64,000 nt of DNA from assembly GCA_015272515.1 (NCBI GenBank), contig JACYLN010000113.1, positions 1 to 64,000 of the forward strand. The letters are read 5' to 3'. The stretch's first letter is position 1, and each line of letters begins with the position of its first letter. The position numbers were made by a program, and so were the translations under genes. Below are positions 54,325 through 63,456 of this stretch, piece by piece. Source of the DNA: Leptolyngbyaceae cyanobacterium C42_A2020_001. Its GTDB lineage: Bacteria; Cyanobacteriota; Cyanobacteriia; Leptolyngbyales; Leptolyngbyaceae. Below the pieces are notes generated by a model. It had not been told where the DNA came from, did no database searches, and was given only the letters and a program-made list of their open reading frames with translations.

Positions 54325-54841
54325 AATATTAATTTATCTTGCATAGTCAATTTTCCTGACAACCCTGCCGATTTATTTAACCAAAATTCTTTAATCTCAA
54401 GATTTAAAGGTTGAGAGTGCTACTGTACGTCAACACCAGCCAGGCTCGTCGCGCCGATTCAGCTAATGAATCAGGTCTCTTGCAGCCCGCAAGAGAAGGT
54501 TAAAATCTTTCTGTTATAAAAAACACATTTTTGTTTCATCCTGCAAAATTGTGTTATCAATGGACCACTTGTTTCGGTTGTAGCCATTCTATGGTCTGCA
54601 CCCAATCATCACGATCGTCACCTGATACTGCTGACTAAATGTCTTTTGACCTGAGGTATTTGGGAAGCGTATCAGTTGATTTACTTGCTACTGGCAAGAC
54701 TGATTTACTTGCTACTGGCAAGACAATTTGAGCAACGTTTTGCAGAAATATTAAGAATCTTAAGAAGTCAACAATGGAGACTCAGTTCGCAGTAGAGTCG
54801 GAACAGTCTGTCCTGAAATTATTAAGATAGGAAACTTCGTT
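54325..54841. other. Non-coding gap, 517 bp, upstream of psaI
   Basis: No gene is visible. It contains the 24-bp direct repeat at 54677-54724. The sequence before psaI (ATTAAGATAGGAAAC) gives a ribosome site. Confidence 0.45.
54677..54724. repeat. Perfect 24-bp tandem direct repeat
   Basis: Two identical 24-bp units, each beginning TGATTTACTTGCTACTGGCA, lie in tandem (54677-54700 and 54701-54724), upstream of psaI. Confidence 0.9.
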
Positions 54842-54970
54842 ATGACAGGTTCATACGCAGCTTCATTTTTGCCCTGGATTCTAATCCCAGTTGTTACCTG
54901 GCTCTTGCCTGCTATTACGATGGGTCTGCTATTTCTTTACATTGAACGTGAAGATCCGAGCGGAATTTAG
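54842..54970 (+). CDS. psaI: Photosystem I subunit VIII
   Basis: PsaI is a 42-residue single-helix protein of photosystem I that helps trimer formation. It reads [20 protein letters not shown], then [22 protein letters not shown], a typical PsaI with one transmembrane helix and a polar end. The ribosome site is AGGAAA. A strong terminator follows at 54998. It is convergent with the psbEFLJ operon. It is too short for most gene finders. Confidence 0.95.
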   Translation: MTGSYAASFLPWILIPVVTWLLPAITMGLLFLYIEREDPSGI

Positions 54971-54997
54971 ATCTTGCTTAAATTTCTTTAAGTAGTT

Positions 54998-55030
54998 AAA
55001 ACCGCCAGTGCATCCACTGGCGGTTTTTTT
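54998..55030 (+). terminator. Intrinsic terminator after psaI
   Basis: A 13-bp perfect stem, AAAACCGCCAGTG (54998-55010) with CACTGGCGGTTTT (55015-55027), ends in a T-run. It can also serve the convergent psbJ transcript. Confidence 0.92.
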
Positions 55031-55090
55031 AGTGGTATTGATTTCATCAAATGCAACCCTTCAACCTAAGAGCTAAAGGGCTGATTTGAC

Positions 55091-55210
55091 TCAAACTGAA
55101 GAACCAAGACCTGCATAAGCACCGTAGAAAAACAAGCCCAAAACAGTAATTATACCTAAGCCTGCAATGGTTGCGACAATCCAAAGAGGAATTCTGCCAG
55201 AACTCAACAT
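55091..55210 (-). CDS. psbJ: Photosystem II protein PsbJ
   Basis: PsbJ is a single-helix photosystem II subunit near the QB exchange channel. The protein has 39 residues, [20 protein letters not shown] and then [19 protein letters not shown], the usual sequence and length. It is the last gene of the psbE-F-L-J cluster, 63 bp after psbL, on the minus strand. Confidence 0.96.
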   Translation of the reverse strand: MLSSGRIPLWIVATIAGLGIITVLGLFFYGAYAGLGSSV

Positions 55211-55273
55211 GATACTTATCTCCCGCAAAAAGGATCAAGGAAAAACGAACAATGGATGTAAAAAGGCTTCTAA

Positions 55274-55399
55274 CTAGTTGAAGAAGTAACTAGAGAATAG
55301 AATACCGAGAACAAAAATGAGCAACAGCCCTAAGTAAAGGGATGTACGGTTTAACTCAACAGGCTGCTTGTTAGGATTTGGGGATCTTTGAAGTGCCAC
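55274..55399 (-). CDS. psbL: Photosystem II protein PsbL
   Basis: This 41-residue single-helix subunit at the photosystem II dimer interface reads [20 protein letters not shown], then [21 protein letters not shown], with the diagnostic VELNRTSLY and SYFFN. It starts at GTG 55399, 6 nt after the psbF stop, with AGAAAG upstream. The gene lies in the psbEFLJ operon. Confidence 0.95.
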   Translation of the reverse strand: MALQRSPNPNKQPVELNRTSLYLGLLLIFVLGILFSSYFFN

Positions 55400-55405
55400 G
55401 GCTTT

Positions 55406-55546
<141 letters not shown>

Positions 55547-55562
55547 TCAGACGTTGCTTAAA

Positions 55563-55814
55563 CTACTTATTCTGAATGAATTGTTCAATCTGTTGCTTCG
55601 CTTCAAAGCGGTCTTTAACGATGGGCGCTTGCTGGCGAGTTGAAGTGTAGTACTCATTTGGACGGGGAGTGCCAAACACGTCGTAAGCCAGACCAGTGCT
55701 CACAAACAACCATCCAGCGATGAACAAAGCGGGAATAGTGATGCTGTGAATCACCCAATACCGAATACTCGTAATGATGTCCGAAAACGGACGCTCTCCA
55801 GTCGTTCCAGCCAT
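55563..55814 (-). CDS. psbE: Cytochrome b559 alpha subunit
   Basis: PsbE is the 83-residue alpha chain of cytochrome b559, required for photosystem II assembly. The heme His is in [20 protein letters not shown]. The extension [20 protein letters not shown] is typical. The order psbE-F-L-J, behind rubA and ycf48, is the standard cyanobacterial arrangement. Confidence 0.98.
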   Translation of the reverse strand: MAGTTGERPFSDIITSIRYWVIHSITIPALFIAGWLFVSTGLAYDVFGTPRPNEYYTSTRQQAPIVKDRFEAKQQIEQFIQNK

Positions 55815-55913
55815 TCGATTCCTCCACTAAGAAATGTCTAAAAACTTAATCTCTATCATACGAGACTGCTGACACAAGCAGAACGTTTAAGCAGTTTCGT
55901 GCGATGAAGTATT

Positions 55914-56918
55914 CTAAGAAACGCCGCTAACGTACTTCAGTAAGGTACCCTGCTGGCCAATAATGAAGCCTTTCTCGGTTCCAAAAAACTTGATACGGTA
56001 AAGGTTGGATGGGACATCTTCCACAAACCGATCTTTCTGCCAGGTATTGCCGCCATCCTGGCTTAGAAGTAAGTTGCCACTACCACCTGTCACCCAAACC
56101 TCGTCGGGTGTGCGGTACGCCAAATCTAGCAACCCCCAGCTTGTTGAAAACTCTGGGCTAATTGCATCCGACCACTCCTCAAGGTTTTCTGGGCTGCTGA
56201 ATTGAACCTGTCCACCCCGTGCCAACATCCACAGCCGCCCGTCTTTTGTGAAGCCCATATTTTGGACACGGCGGGAACTGTTGCGATTGTGGGGTTCCCA
56301 GGCGCTGAGTCCTGGTTTCCAGGTGGAGTAGAAATTGCCACGAGCCGAAACGGCAACATACTCACCATTGGAAGAGCGGGAGATGTTCCGTACTACGCCA
56401 ACAGCTTCTTCTACCATTGCTTTCCAGGTTTTGCCACCATCGGATGTTTGATAGATTGCGCCGATGTTGGTTGTCATTTCAGCGGACTGCGGTCCAAGTG
56501 CTTCAATCGTATTGGGAGCACCGGGCAGTTTCTCACTTAACGGAATCCGCGACCATGAGCGTCCTTCATCTTCTGTATGTAGCAGGATGGACGGTTGACC
56601 AACAATCCAGCCTTCGCGATCGCGAAAACTGACGGATGTAAATCGATAGGGTTGGTCGAGGTCGAGAGTGCGCTCCTCCCAAGTTTCACCGTTGTCAGTG
56701 GTTTCAAACAGCGTCGCATTCGCACCCACTACCCAGCCGTGGGGCGATTTGTCATTTACAAACGCGATGTCTAGCAAATTAGATTCTGTAGGAACGGTGA
56801 CTACCTGCCAGGGATTAAAATCTGTTGAGGCAAGGTATCCATTGCTGCAACCCATACACAGAAGAGCAACCGCAGCAAATCCCAAAAATTTCCGTAATAG
56901 GTTTGTAGCTATATTCAT
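55914..56918 (-). CDS. ycf48: Photosystem II assembly factor Ycf48 (HCF136)
   Basis: Ycf48 is a lumenal seven-bladed propeller that binds nascent D1 during early photosystem II assembly. The 334-residue protein has an N-terminal signal (FLGFAAVALLCMGC, possible lipid-modified Cys24), then repeated blade motifs such as FVNDKSPHGWVVGANATLFE, TTDNGETWEERTLDL, LLHTEDEGRSWSRIPL and LLLSQDGGNTWQKDRFV. It lies between rubA and psbE, 54 bp after the rubA stop, in the conserved assembly operon. Confidence 0.96.
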   Translation of the reverse strand: MNIATNLLRKFLGFAAVALLCMGCSNGYLASTDFNPWQVVTVPTESNLLDIAFVNDKSPHGWVVGANATLFETTDNGETWEERTLDLDQPYRFTSVSFRDREGWIVGQPSILLHTEDEGRSWSRIPLSEKLPGAPNTIEALGPQSAEMTTNIGAIYQTSDGGKTWKAMVEEAVGVVRNISRSSNGEYVAVSARGNFYSTWKPGLSAWEPHNRNSSRRVQNMGFTKDGRLWMLARGGQVQFSSPENLEEWSDAISPEFSTSWGLLDLAYRTPDEVWVTGGSGNLLLSQDGGNTWQKDRFVEDVPSNLYRIKFFGTEKGFIIGQQGTLLKYVSGVS

Positions 56919-56972
56919 TAATCCCGACTCTCAATCGATAACCAATACTGTTGTGCGCTACGTCGATTCATT

Positions 56973-57308
56973 TCATTGCAGCCCATACAGGCTCATAAAG
57001 AAAAGAAAAGCCAGCACCAAACCGCCAAAAATCAAAATATTTTTTTGTCCAGGCGTTAAGGTATTGACTCCAAGCCCATACCCTAAATTCTCTTTGAATC
57101 CAGAGGGAGCACCTTTCGTTCCGATGTTGCTAAATTTGGCAGTTCTTGCTCCACAAACCGGGCAACGCCAATCATCGGGAAGTTCAACAAACGGCGTTAA
57201 TGGTGGAACTTGACGTTTATCGTCACCCTTCGTTGGCTCGTAGACATATCCACAAGCCTGACATTCGTAACGATCCAACGCGGCGAGATCTGTTGTTTCA
57301 GTACTCAT
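56973..57308 (-). CDS. rubA: Membrane-anchored rubredoxin RubA
   Basis: RubA is a thylakoid rubredoxin needed for photosystem II assembly, accompanying the D1 module. The 111-residue protein has the iron-binding CQACG (Cys16, Cys19) and CPVCG (Cys49, Cys52) with a rubredoxin core and one C-terminal transmembrane helix (ILIFGGLVLAFLFFMSLYGL). It is first in the operon rubA-ycf48-psbE-F-L-J. It is divergent from ndhC. Confidence 0.96.
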   Translation of the reverse strand: MSTETTDLAALDRYECQACGYVYEPTKGDDKRQVPPLTPFVELPDDWRCPVCGARTAKFSNIGTKGAPSGFKENLGYGLGVNTLTPGQKNILIFGGLVLAFLFFMSLYGLQ

Positions 57309-57616
57309 GGTCGTTAAAAGCTATTGCCTGAGAGAGGTGTCAGTGAATCTGAAAACTCTATTAATTTATGATACGACTCAAGGGGGTTTGTCGCTAGCAA
57401 ATTGGCGCGATCGCTGTGACTGTAGGATGTTGCGAAAAATGAGTTTTGACCCAATAGGTGATTTTGCTGGAATGGGAGCATACCTATCGCAACTATTGAT
57501 TATCTTTAGATTCTGGGTGGGTGAGGTTCTATCATTTTGTAAAGTGTAGCCCTCTATAATATGAAGGGCGTGCAATACTCCACCCCAGTTAGCAACGATT
57601 TAAAGGAACTTATAAC
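57309..57616. promoter_or_regulatory. Divergent promoter region of rubA and ndhC
   Basis: This 308-bp gap contains a -10 type TATAAT at 57555-57560, 56 nt before ndhC. I see no good -35 at 17 nt. No RNA gene is visible. Confidence 0.4.
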
Positions 57617-57979
57617 GTGTTTGTTCTCTCTGGATACGAATACCTCTTAGGGTTTTTGCTCGTTAGCAGCCTTGTTCCGGCGCTGGCGCTTACAGCCGCA
57701 AAGCTTCTTCGTCCTAGCCGTCGTGGTCCTGAACGGCGCACTACCTATGAATCAGGTATGGAACCCATTGGCGCAGCCTGGATTCAGTTCAATATTCGTT
57801 ACTATATGTTTGCGCTGGTATTTGTCATTTTTGACGTGGAAACAGTTTTTTTGTACCCCTGGGCAGTCGCCTTCAGTCAGTTAGGGCTGCTTGCCTTCAT
57901 TGAAGCGTTAATCTTCGTCGCGATATTGGTAGTTGGTCTTGTTTATGCTTGGCGGAAAGGAGCACTTGAATGGTCTTAA
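57617..57979 (+). CDS. ndhC: NDH-1 subunit 3 (NdhC)
   Basis: NdhC is the 120-residue membrane subunit 3 of the cyanobacterial NDH-1 complex. It has three helices and the conserved loop [20 protein letters not shown]. The terminal [15 protein letters not shown] is diagnostic. It starts at GTG 57617 with AAGGAAC upstream. It overlaps ndhK by 10 nt and leads the ndhC-K-J operon. Confidence 0.96.
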   Translation: MFVLSGYEYLLGFLLVSSLVPALALTAAKLLRPSRRGPERRTTYESGMEPIGAAWIQFNIRYYMFALVFVIFDVETVFLYPWAVAFSQLGLLAFIEALIFVAILVVGLVYAWRKGALEWS

Positions 57980-58716
57980 ACTCTGATGCGATAGCTCAAG
58001 GTGCCCTTCTGGGGAAGGATGAGCGCCTGATCAACCCGATTGAGCGACCTCCAGTCACTCAAGATTTGTCTGAAAACGTAATTTTGACCACAGTAGATGA
58101 TTTGTACAATTGGGCGAGGCTGTCAAGCTTGTGGCCCATGTTGTACGGCACAGCTTGCTGCTTCATTGAGTTTGCTGCACTGATTGGTTCTCGCTTTGAT
58201 TTTGACCGTTTTGGGCTGGTGCCCCGCTCCACTCCTCGCCAAGCGGATTTAATCATTACCGCTGGCACTATTACGATGAAGATGGCTCCTGCGCTGGTAC
58301 GGTTGTATGAGCAGATGCCTGAGCCGAAGTACGTAATTGCCATGGGTGCTTGCACGATTACAGGGGGAATGTTTAGCGTTGATTCGCCCTCGGCGGTACG
58401 CGGAGTTGATAAGTTGATTCCGGTTGATGTGTATTTGCCAGGATGCCCGCCCCGCCCGGAAGCAATTATTGATGCCATTATTAAGCTTCGCAAGAAGATT
58501 TCTAATGAGTCGATTCAGGAGCGTGGTAACCTGCGACAAGTGCATCGCTATTACAGCACCACCCACACGATGAAGGCGATCGACGCAATTCTGGATGGTA
58601 AATACTTGCAAACTGGAACGCGTGAGGCTCCCCCGAAAGAACTCATGGAAGCAATGGGGATGCCTGTGCCACCTGCGCTGCTAACATCACAAAAGGAGGA
58701 AGCAGGTCGTGGCTGA
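57970..58716 (+). CDS. ndhK: NDH-1 subunit K (NuoB type)
   Basis: NdhK is the 248-residue peripheral-arm subunit that carries iron-sulfur cluster N2. The cluster cysteines are Cys63 and Cys64 ([12 protein letters not shown]), the Cys in [12 protein letters not shown] and that in LPGCPPRPE. NdhK overlaps ndhC by 10 nt and ndhJ by 8 nt, so all three are translated from one message. The C-terminal tail is variable, as in relatives. Confidence 0.97.
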   Translation: MVLNSDAIAQGALLGKDERLINPIERPPVTQDLSENVILTTVDDLYNWARLSSLWPMLYGTACCFIEFAALIGSRFDFDRFGLVPRSTPRQADLIITAGTITMKMAPALVRLYEQMPEPKYVIAMGACTITGGMFSVDSPSAVRGVDKLIPVDVYLPGCPPRPEAIIDAIIKLRKKISNESIQERGNLRQVHRYYSTTHTMKAIDAILDGKYLQTGTREAPPKELMEAMGMPVPPALLTSQKEEAGRG

Positions 58717-59236
58717 TGAACAAGATAAGCAGATCGTCGCAGAATCTGCTCCGATTGTAGAAGCGGGCAAGGTTTCCAAGTGGCTGTTAGAGAATGGGTT
58801 TGATCACGAGTTCATGGGGCTTGACGCATCTGGCGTTGAAACTCTGAAAGTTGATCGTGATTTTCTCATTCCCATTTCAACCGCTCTCTACGCTTACGGT
58901 TTTAACTACCTTCAGTGCCAGGGTGGTTATGATGCAGGTCCAGGGCAAGACCTGGTCAGTTTCTACCATCTTATTAAGGTTAGTGATGATGCCGATCGCC
59001 CTGAAGAGGTGCGGGTTAAAGTCTTTTTGCAACGAGAAAACCCTTCTGTTCCTTCGGTGTATTGGATTTGGAAGGCGGCAGATTGGCAGGAGCGGGAGTC
59101 CTACGATATGTATGGCATTGTGTATGAAGGACATCCCAACCTGAAGCGGATCTTAATGCCAGAGGATTGGGTAGGCTATCCCTTGCGGAAAGATTATATT
59201 TCTCCCGATTTCTATGAGCTGCAAGATGCTTACTAA
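58709..59236 (+). CDS. ndhJ: NDH-1 subunit J (NuoC type)
   Basis: NdhJ is the 175-residue 30-kDa-type subunit of the NDH-1 peripheral arm. It shows [20 protein letters not shown], with [20 protein letters not shown] and [20 protein letters not shown] at the end, all hallmarks. The start is GTG 58709 with AGGAGG at 58694-58699. It ends the ndhCKJ operon. A terminator follows at 59272. Confidence 0.96.
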   Translation: MADEQDKQIVAESAPIVEAGKVSKWLLENGFDHEFMGLDASGVETLKVDRDFLIPISTALYAYGFNYLQCQGGYDAGPGQDLVSFYHLIKVSDDADRPEEVRVKVFLQRENPSVPSVYWIWKAADWQERESYDMYGIVYEGHPNLKRILMPEDWVGYPLRKDYISPDFYELQDAY

Positions 59237-59271
59237 AGTGCTTTAAAGCTTGTTCCTTCTAATTTCATCAG

Positions 59272-59316
59272 GTGTTAGGGAGGATCTGGTTGCCTCTCTA
59301 ACACTTGATTGTTTTA
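59272..59316 (+). terminator. Intrinsic terminator after ndhCKJ
   Basis: A 12-bp stem, GTGTTAGGGAGG (59272-59283) with CCTCTCTAACAC (59293-59304) and one G-T pair, is followed by TTGATTGTTTT. It also reaches the end of the convergent amidohydrolase gene. Confidence 0.85.
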
Positions 59317-60729
59317 GGGATCGAGCTGCACAAAGTCTGGCAGGAGCGATCGATAGTGTGGCTCTACCTGATGAATTGTTTGAAATTGAACCTGCTGCCC
59401 CTGTTGTCTGTGAGTTAAAAGATGGTGGTGCAGGGTTTGTCGGTCAATTTTCAAGGGTTGATTCTTTGCGACCACTTGCGTTCCATCTACCCAAACCGCC
59501 TCTACTACATGTGTAGGTCTGCCCAAAATCAATGAGCGGATCGGATCAGTGCGTGGCAGTAAAGACAGATTTGTCAGGTCATACATCACGAGATCCGCTT
59601 TTTTCCCAACTTCCAATGTTCCAATCTGGTCAGCCAGATTTACGCCTTTTGCTCCGCCCAGGGCTGCCATTTGAACGGTTTGTCGAGGAGTGAGCCAATG
59701 ACGGTAGTCTGGCTCGGTCAGGGTGTGCAGAATGGTGCCTAATTTGAGTGCTTCTAACAGGTCTTGGGCATCGTTGCTTGCAGCTCCATCACAGCCAAAC
59801 GCCACGTTGACTCCTGCCTTGCGGCATTTCAAGATGGGGGCAATGCCGCTACCCAGACGTAAATTACTGAGTGGATTGTGCACGACGGTTGACTGAGCAT
59901 TTGCCAGAATTTCTAGATCGCGATCATCCAGCCAAACCGCATGGGCGAGTGTGGTGCGGTGATCGAGAAAGCCAAGCTGTTGGAGGTGGTGCACAGCGCT
60001 CTCTCCGTACTTTTCTTGAGCGAGCAATTTTTGAGCCTGAGTTTCTAGCAGGTGCAGATGGCGGCAGAGATTGTAGCGATCGCTCAGCTCAGCATATCCC
60101 TGCAACAATGCATCAGAACAGCGATGAAATCCGGTTGGTCCGACTGCAACCTGAATTCCAGTAGAGGGGTGGTGAACCTGTTGGATGATCGACTCCATCA
60201 ATGCCAGAATATCTGCCGTTGAGCGGGGGTAGGGTTGAGAAGTACGCGATCGCCCACGTGGTAACCCCGCCAAAAAAGGCTCGTCCATCATTAGGGGTGC
60301 AATAAAGGCTCGGATTCCTACATCGCGATATGCCTGAGCAACCGTAGCCGCCGCCTCTAGTTCTTGATTCCACGGCAACAGAACATGATCCATGATGCAG
60401 GTACCGCCCGACAGCAACGTCTCAACGGCGGTGCTCACAGCCCCCCAGTACAACTCATCCAGGTTTGAAGACGACGCAGCATCAAAAACGTCTGCCAGCC
60501 AAAGTTCCAACGGCAGTGGGCGAATTAGTCCGCGTTGCCAGATCTGTGGGGAGTGGGTGTGAGCGTTCACAAAGCCAGGCAAGATCAATTTGTCTGTGGC
60601 ATCGATACAAACATCCGCAGTTTGTAAATCGGGCGAGATGGCCACAATGCGATCGCCCTCCAGGTGGATACTGGTGGTTTCGTAGCCTTCCGCCACTGGA
60701 ACCAGCCCATTTTGAATTAAAACACTCAC
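59314..60729 (-). CDS. Amidohydrolase family protein (TrzN/AtzB-like)
   Basis: This 471-residue metal-dependent hydrolase of the deaminase branch shows the HxH metal motif at His57-His59 (FVNAHTHS), a central His in HLHLLETQA, another in TTLAHAVWL and the catalytic Asp in FGCDGAASND. The family covers chlorohydrolases and deaminases of triazines, guanine and related heterocycles. The substrate is unknown. It lies 20 bp after the Rieske oxygenase gene on the same strand, so they likely act together. The C-terminus extends about 20 residues past typical relatives. Confidence 0.85.
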   Translation of the reverse strand: MSVLIQNGLVPVAEGYETTSIHLEGDRIVAISPDLQTADVCIDATDKLILPGFVNAHTHSPQIWQRGLIRPLPLELWLADVFDAASSSNLDELYWGAVSTAVETLLSGGTCIMDHVLLPWNQELEAAATVAQAYRDVGIRAFIAPLMMDEPFLAGLPRGRSRTSQPYPRSTADILALMESIIQQVHHPSTGIQVAVGPTGFHRCSDALLQGYAELSDRYNLCRHLHLLETQAQKLLAQEKYGESAVHHLQQLGFLDHRTTLAHAVWLDDRDLEILANAQSTVVHNPLSNLRLGSGIAPILKCRKAGVNVAFGCDGAASNDAQDLLEALKLGTILHTLTEPDYRHWLTPRQTVQMAALGGAKGVNLADQIGTLEVGKKADLVMYDLTNLSLLPRTDPIRSLILGRPTHVVEAVWVDGTQVVAKNQPLKIDRQTLHHHLLTHRQQGQQVQFQTIHQVEPHYRSLLPDFVQLDP

Positions 60730-60749
60730 GGCTCAATCCTCACCCATTT

Positions 60750-61769
60750 TTAAGTTCGTCGTTGTTCAATCTCGCCATGTTCTTTTAGCAAAGCGGCAAG
60801 TTTGCGACGCATAATGATGCCGGGCTGGTCAGATGGCATGTGTTGTTCATCGGGAATGGCGAGGGGGGCATCGTAATCAGTGGATTCCAGCACTGATCGG
60901 TCTTCCATGGTTACCTGACGATCAAACGCGATGATTGATTCGGCAGCCGCATCTGCTTCGGTATCGCTTCGTAGACAAAACTGGATGATTTGCGAGGCGC
61001 GATCGCTAATTGGAGTTGCCGCCGTAAAGATCAAATGGACTAAACCATTGGGGTAGGTGATCTTTAGCGTCCGCGTAAAGGGCATGAACCAGTTAGCATC
61101 CACAGTGCGAATTGTCGTAGCTTCTGCCAACTGCAAATTCGTTTGCTGCAAGGGCGGGTTGACGACGGGCACACGACTTTTCATGTTTAACCCATAATCT
61201 ACAGGCGTAATCTCGATTGAAGCGGGTTCGGGTTGGTGCTGATCCCCAAAAGATGCGGCGTGCACAAAACTAAAGTGGGAATTGTCGAAAGAATTCTCCA
61301 TCACGCGCAGCCCGCTGCATTCCCAGCGTTCGTAGAATTGATGAATTAACCGCATTGCTGGATCTGCTGCTTCAGAAATAGCTGGAATCGGCAGTAAAGG
61401 AGCGGCATCCAGACAAACCCACACATAGCCATACCGCTCGGTGCATAAATAACTGACAACCTTGTAACTGGAAGGAATGGTTTGCCCTGGCTCAAATTGC
61501 GGCACATTGACGCAGACTCCATCGCTGTTATAAGACCAGCCGTGATAAGGACACCGCAGACAACCGTTGATAATCACCCCTTTGGACAATTGGGCAGAGC
61601 GGTGGCAGCAGCGATCGCTCACCGCCGCTGGCTTACCATCTGCATCCAACCAAATTGCCAGTTTTTGTCCTAATAATTCAAACGGAGAGGGGGTCTCAAA
61701 CGATAAAGAGGAGAGCGGCACAATCGGATACCAGAAGCGCTTCAGCACGGGCTGTTTAGTTACCAGCAT
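60750..61769 (-). CDS. Rieske-type aromatic ring-hydroxylating oxygenase
   Basis: The 339-residue oxygenase has a Rieske [2Fe-2S] site with Cys54-x-His56 and Cys73-x2-His76 (RCCHRSAQ, CLRCPYHGW). The mononuclear iron site appears in ENSFDNSHFSFVHAAS. It is probably a hydroxylase or demethylase of a ring compound. It is translated ahead of the amidohydrolase gene. No ferredoxin or reductase gene is present nearby, so it may use a common cellular ferredoxin. Confidence 0.9.
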   Translation of the reverse strand: MLVTKQPVLKRFWYPIVPLSSLSFETPSPFELLGQKLAIWLDADGKPAAVSDRCCHRSAQLSKGVIINGCLRCPYHGWSYNSDGVCVNVPQFEPGQTIPSSYKVVSYLCTERYGYVWVCLDAAPLLPIPAISEAADPAMRLIHQFYERWECSGLRVMENSFDNSHFSFVHAASFGDQHQPEPASIEITPVDYGLNMKSRVPVVNPPLQQTNLQLAEATTIRTVDANWFMPFTRTLKITYPNGLVHLIFTAATPISDRASQIIQFCLRSDTEADAAAESIIAFDRQVTMEDRSVLESTDYDAPLAIPDEQHMPSDQPGIIMRRKLAALLKEHGEIEQRRT

Positions 61770-61856
61770 TAGATTGGAACCTCATCACAAACACAGCAAC
61801 TCGTGGAGTGTATCAAACGGGAAGCGGTGCAACAGTAGCAAAGTAAGCCGTTTGAA

Positions 61857-63278
61857 TTAACGTTTTGCTACGGAATTAGAGGTGGGATAACTGGATCTCG
61901 GCTGTTTTTGAAGCCAATCTTGACCAAGTTGAATAGTGACATCAGAATTCAAATCGCCAGCGCTGTCTACGCGGATCTCGCCCACTCCTAAAACCTGGCG
62001 AAGGGCTTCGGCATTTTTGATATCGCCCTGTTGAGCGACAATCCGCGTCGCAGCTAACGGCTCTCCGTAAGGATCGGCGATGATGACATTGCTGTAGCCT
62101 GCTTGCCCCAACCGGGTTACCAGGGCTTCTGAACTGGCTTGACGAGTGCTGTCTTGGATTGAAATTCGCAAGTTGGTTGGCTGTCCGGCAGCGATCGCGG
62201 TAGTGCCAACGTCAAAATACTGCGCTGCGAGGGAGCTAATGCGATTCGCGTCGGGTAACCAATAGCTAGTGCCGTAAGTGCTAATGTCTCCGTACTCGCC
62301 AGGAACAATCAGCATTTGCATATTAGAGCGATCGATGTTAGTGGCAAATCCTACCAATGCCACCAGTTCTTCAACCGTGAGATTGGTGTCGATATGGGAT
62401 TTGACGACCGACAAGATTTTGGGTAAGCGAGCCACCGTTGCTGGATTTAAGGTTTGTTCAGACAGTGCCCGCATCACCATTTGCTGACGCTGCACGCGCC
62501 CAATATCGCCGAGTTCATCATTCCGAAATCGCAGTAACTGAAGTGCCTGATTACCGTTAAGATGCTGTTTTCCAGCTTTGAGGTTGACGTACAGGTGTTG
62601 GCTGTCGTCCTGATATTTCATATCTTTGGGCACGTAGACCGTAACCCCGCCCAGTGCATCAATCAGAGCTTCAACCCCTTGCACATTAATTGTCACGTAA
62701 CGATCAATGCCGATGCCGCCCAGTAACTCACTCACGGCACGGGCGCTCAGGGCAGGACCTCCCAGCGAGTTGGCCGCGTTAATTTTGTTGACTCCATACC
62801 CAGAAATTTCAACACGAGTATCTCTGGGAATGGAAAGAAGTACCACCTTTTTCGTTGCTGGATCGAAGCGTAGCAGCAACATTGTATCGGTCAGCCCTTC
62901 AAAAGAATTGACCAGGGAGTGATACCCCAAATTCTGCTGAGCTGAATCATCGGTTAAATCGCTGGTTAATACTTTAGCTCCCAGCACCAGAATATTGACA
63001 GGGCGGGTGAGTTCAGGTAGTTGCAAGTTGTTTACCGATGACAAATTGCCTTTAGAGAAAACGGCAGCATCGGTTGGAGATAACTTACGCTGCATTAAAG
63101 GAGTGCTTGCCATGGTCATTGCTAAAATTGCGCCCGCCGTTGCCGATAGCAACGCCACACCAGTTAGCCCAATTATCATCCAAACCCAGCGGTAGCTTCG
63201 CTTTGAGACTTTTCTCAAAGTTGGTAATGGTGGTTTGGCGCTACTCGCATTAATCGGTTGACGTTTCTGAGGGTTCAC
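61857..63278 (-). CDS. LCP (LytR-CpsA-Psr) family protein
   Basis: This 473-residue cell-envelope protein attaches polymers to peptidoglycan or similar carriers. It has an N-terminal membrane helix (WMIIGLTGVALLSATAGAIL), an LCP domain with the lipid-phosphate residues (GLTDTMLLLRFDPATKKVVL, SIPRDTRVEISGYGVNKINA, RFRNDELGDIGRVQRQQ), and a C-terminal LytR_C domain (LRISIQDSTRQASSEALVTR). It is divergent from nothing nearby on its 5' side, with about 180 bp before the PhoX-like gene. Confidence 0.92.
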   Translation of the reverse strand: MNPQKRQPINASSAKPPLPTLRKVSKRSYRWVWMIIGLTGVALLSATAGAILAMTMASTPLMQRKLSPTDAAVFSKGNLSSVNNLQLPELTRPVNILVLGAKVLTSDLTDDSAQQNLGYHSLVNSFEGLTDTMLLLRFDPATKKVVLLSIPRDTRVEISGYGVNKINAANSLGGPALSARAVSELLGGIGIDRYVTINVQGVEALIDALGGVTVYVPKDMKYQDDSQHLYVNLKAGKQHLNGNQALQLLRFRNDELGDIGRVQRQQMVMRALSEQTLNPATVARLPKILSVVKSHIDTNLTVEELVALVGFATNIDRSNMQMLIVPGEYGDISTYGTSYWLPDANRISSLAAQYFDVGTTAIAAGQPTNLRISIQDSTRQASSEALVTRLGQAGYSNVIIADPYGEPLAATRIVAQQGDIKNAEALRQVLGVGEIRVDSAGDLNSDVTIQLGQDWLQKQPRSSYPTSNSVAKR

Positions 63279-63456
63279 AGGCTTCTCTTGGGGACGCGAT
63301 CGCTAGGCGGCTGGCTGAGGCGCAGAATGTGATTACTGAAAGCGATATCACAATGAGCGATCGCCCATAGCCTATCGACTTACCTTGCGTCCCAGCAGCA
63401 GCATAGTAACAACAATTCCAGGAAACTGCCGTAAATTTTGCGGAATCTTTGAGGGT

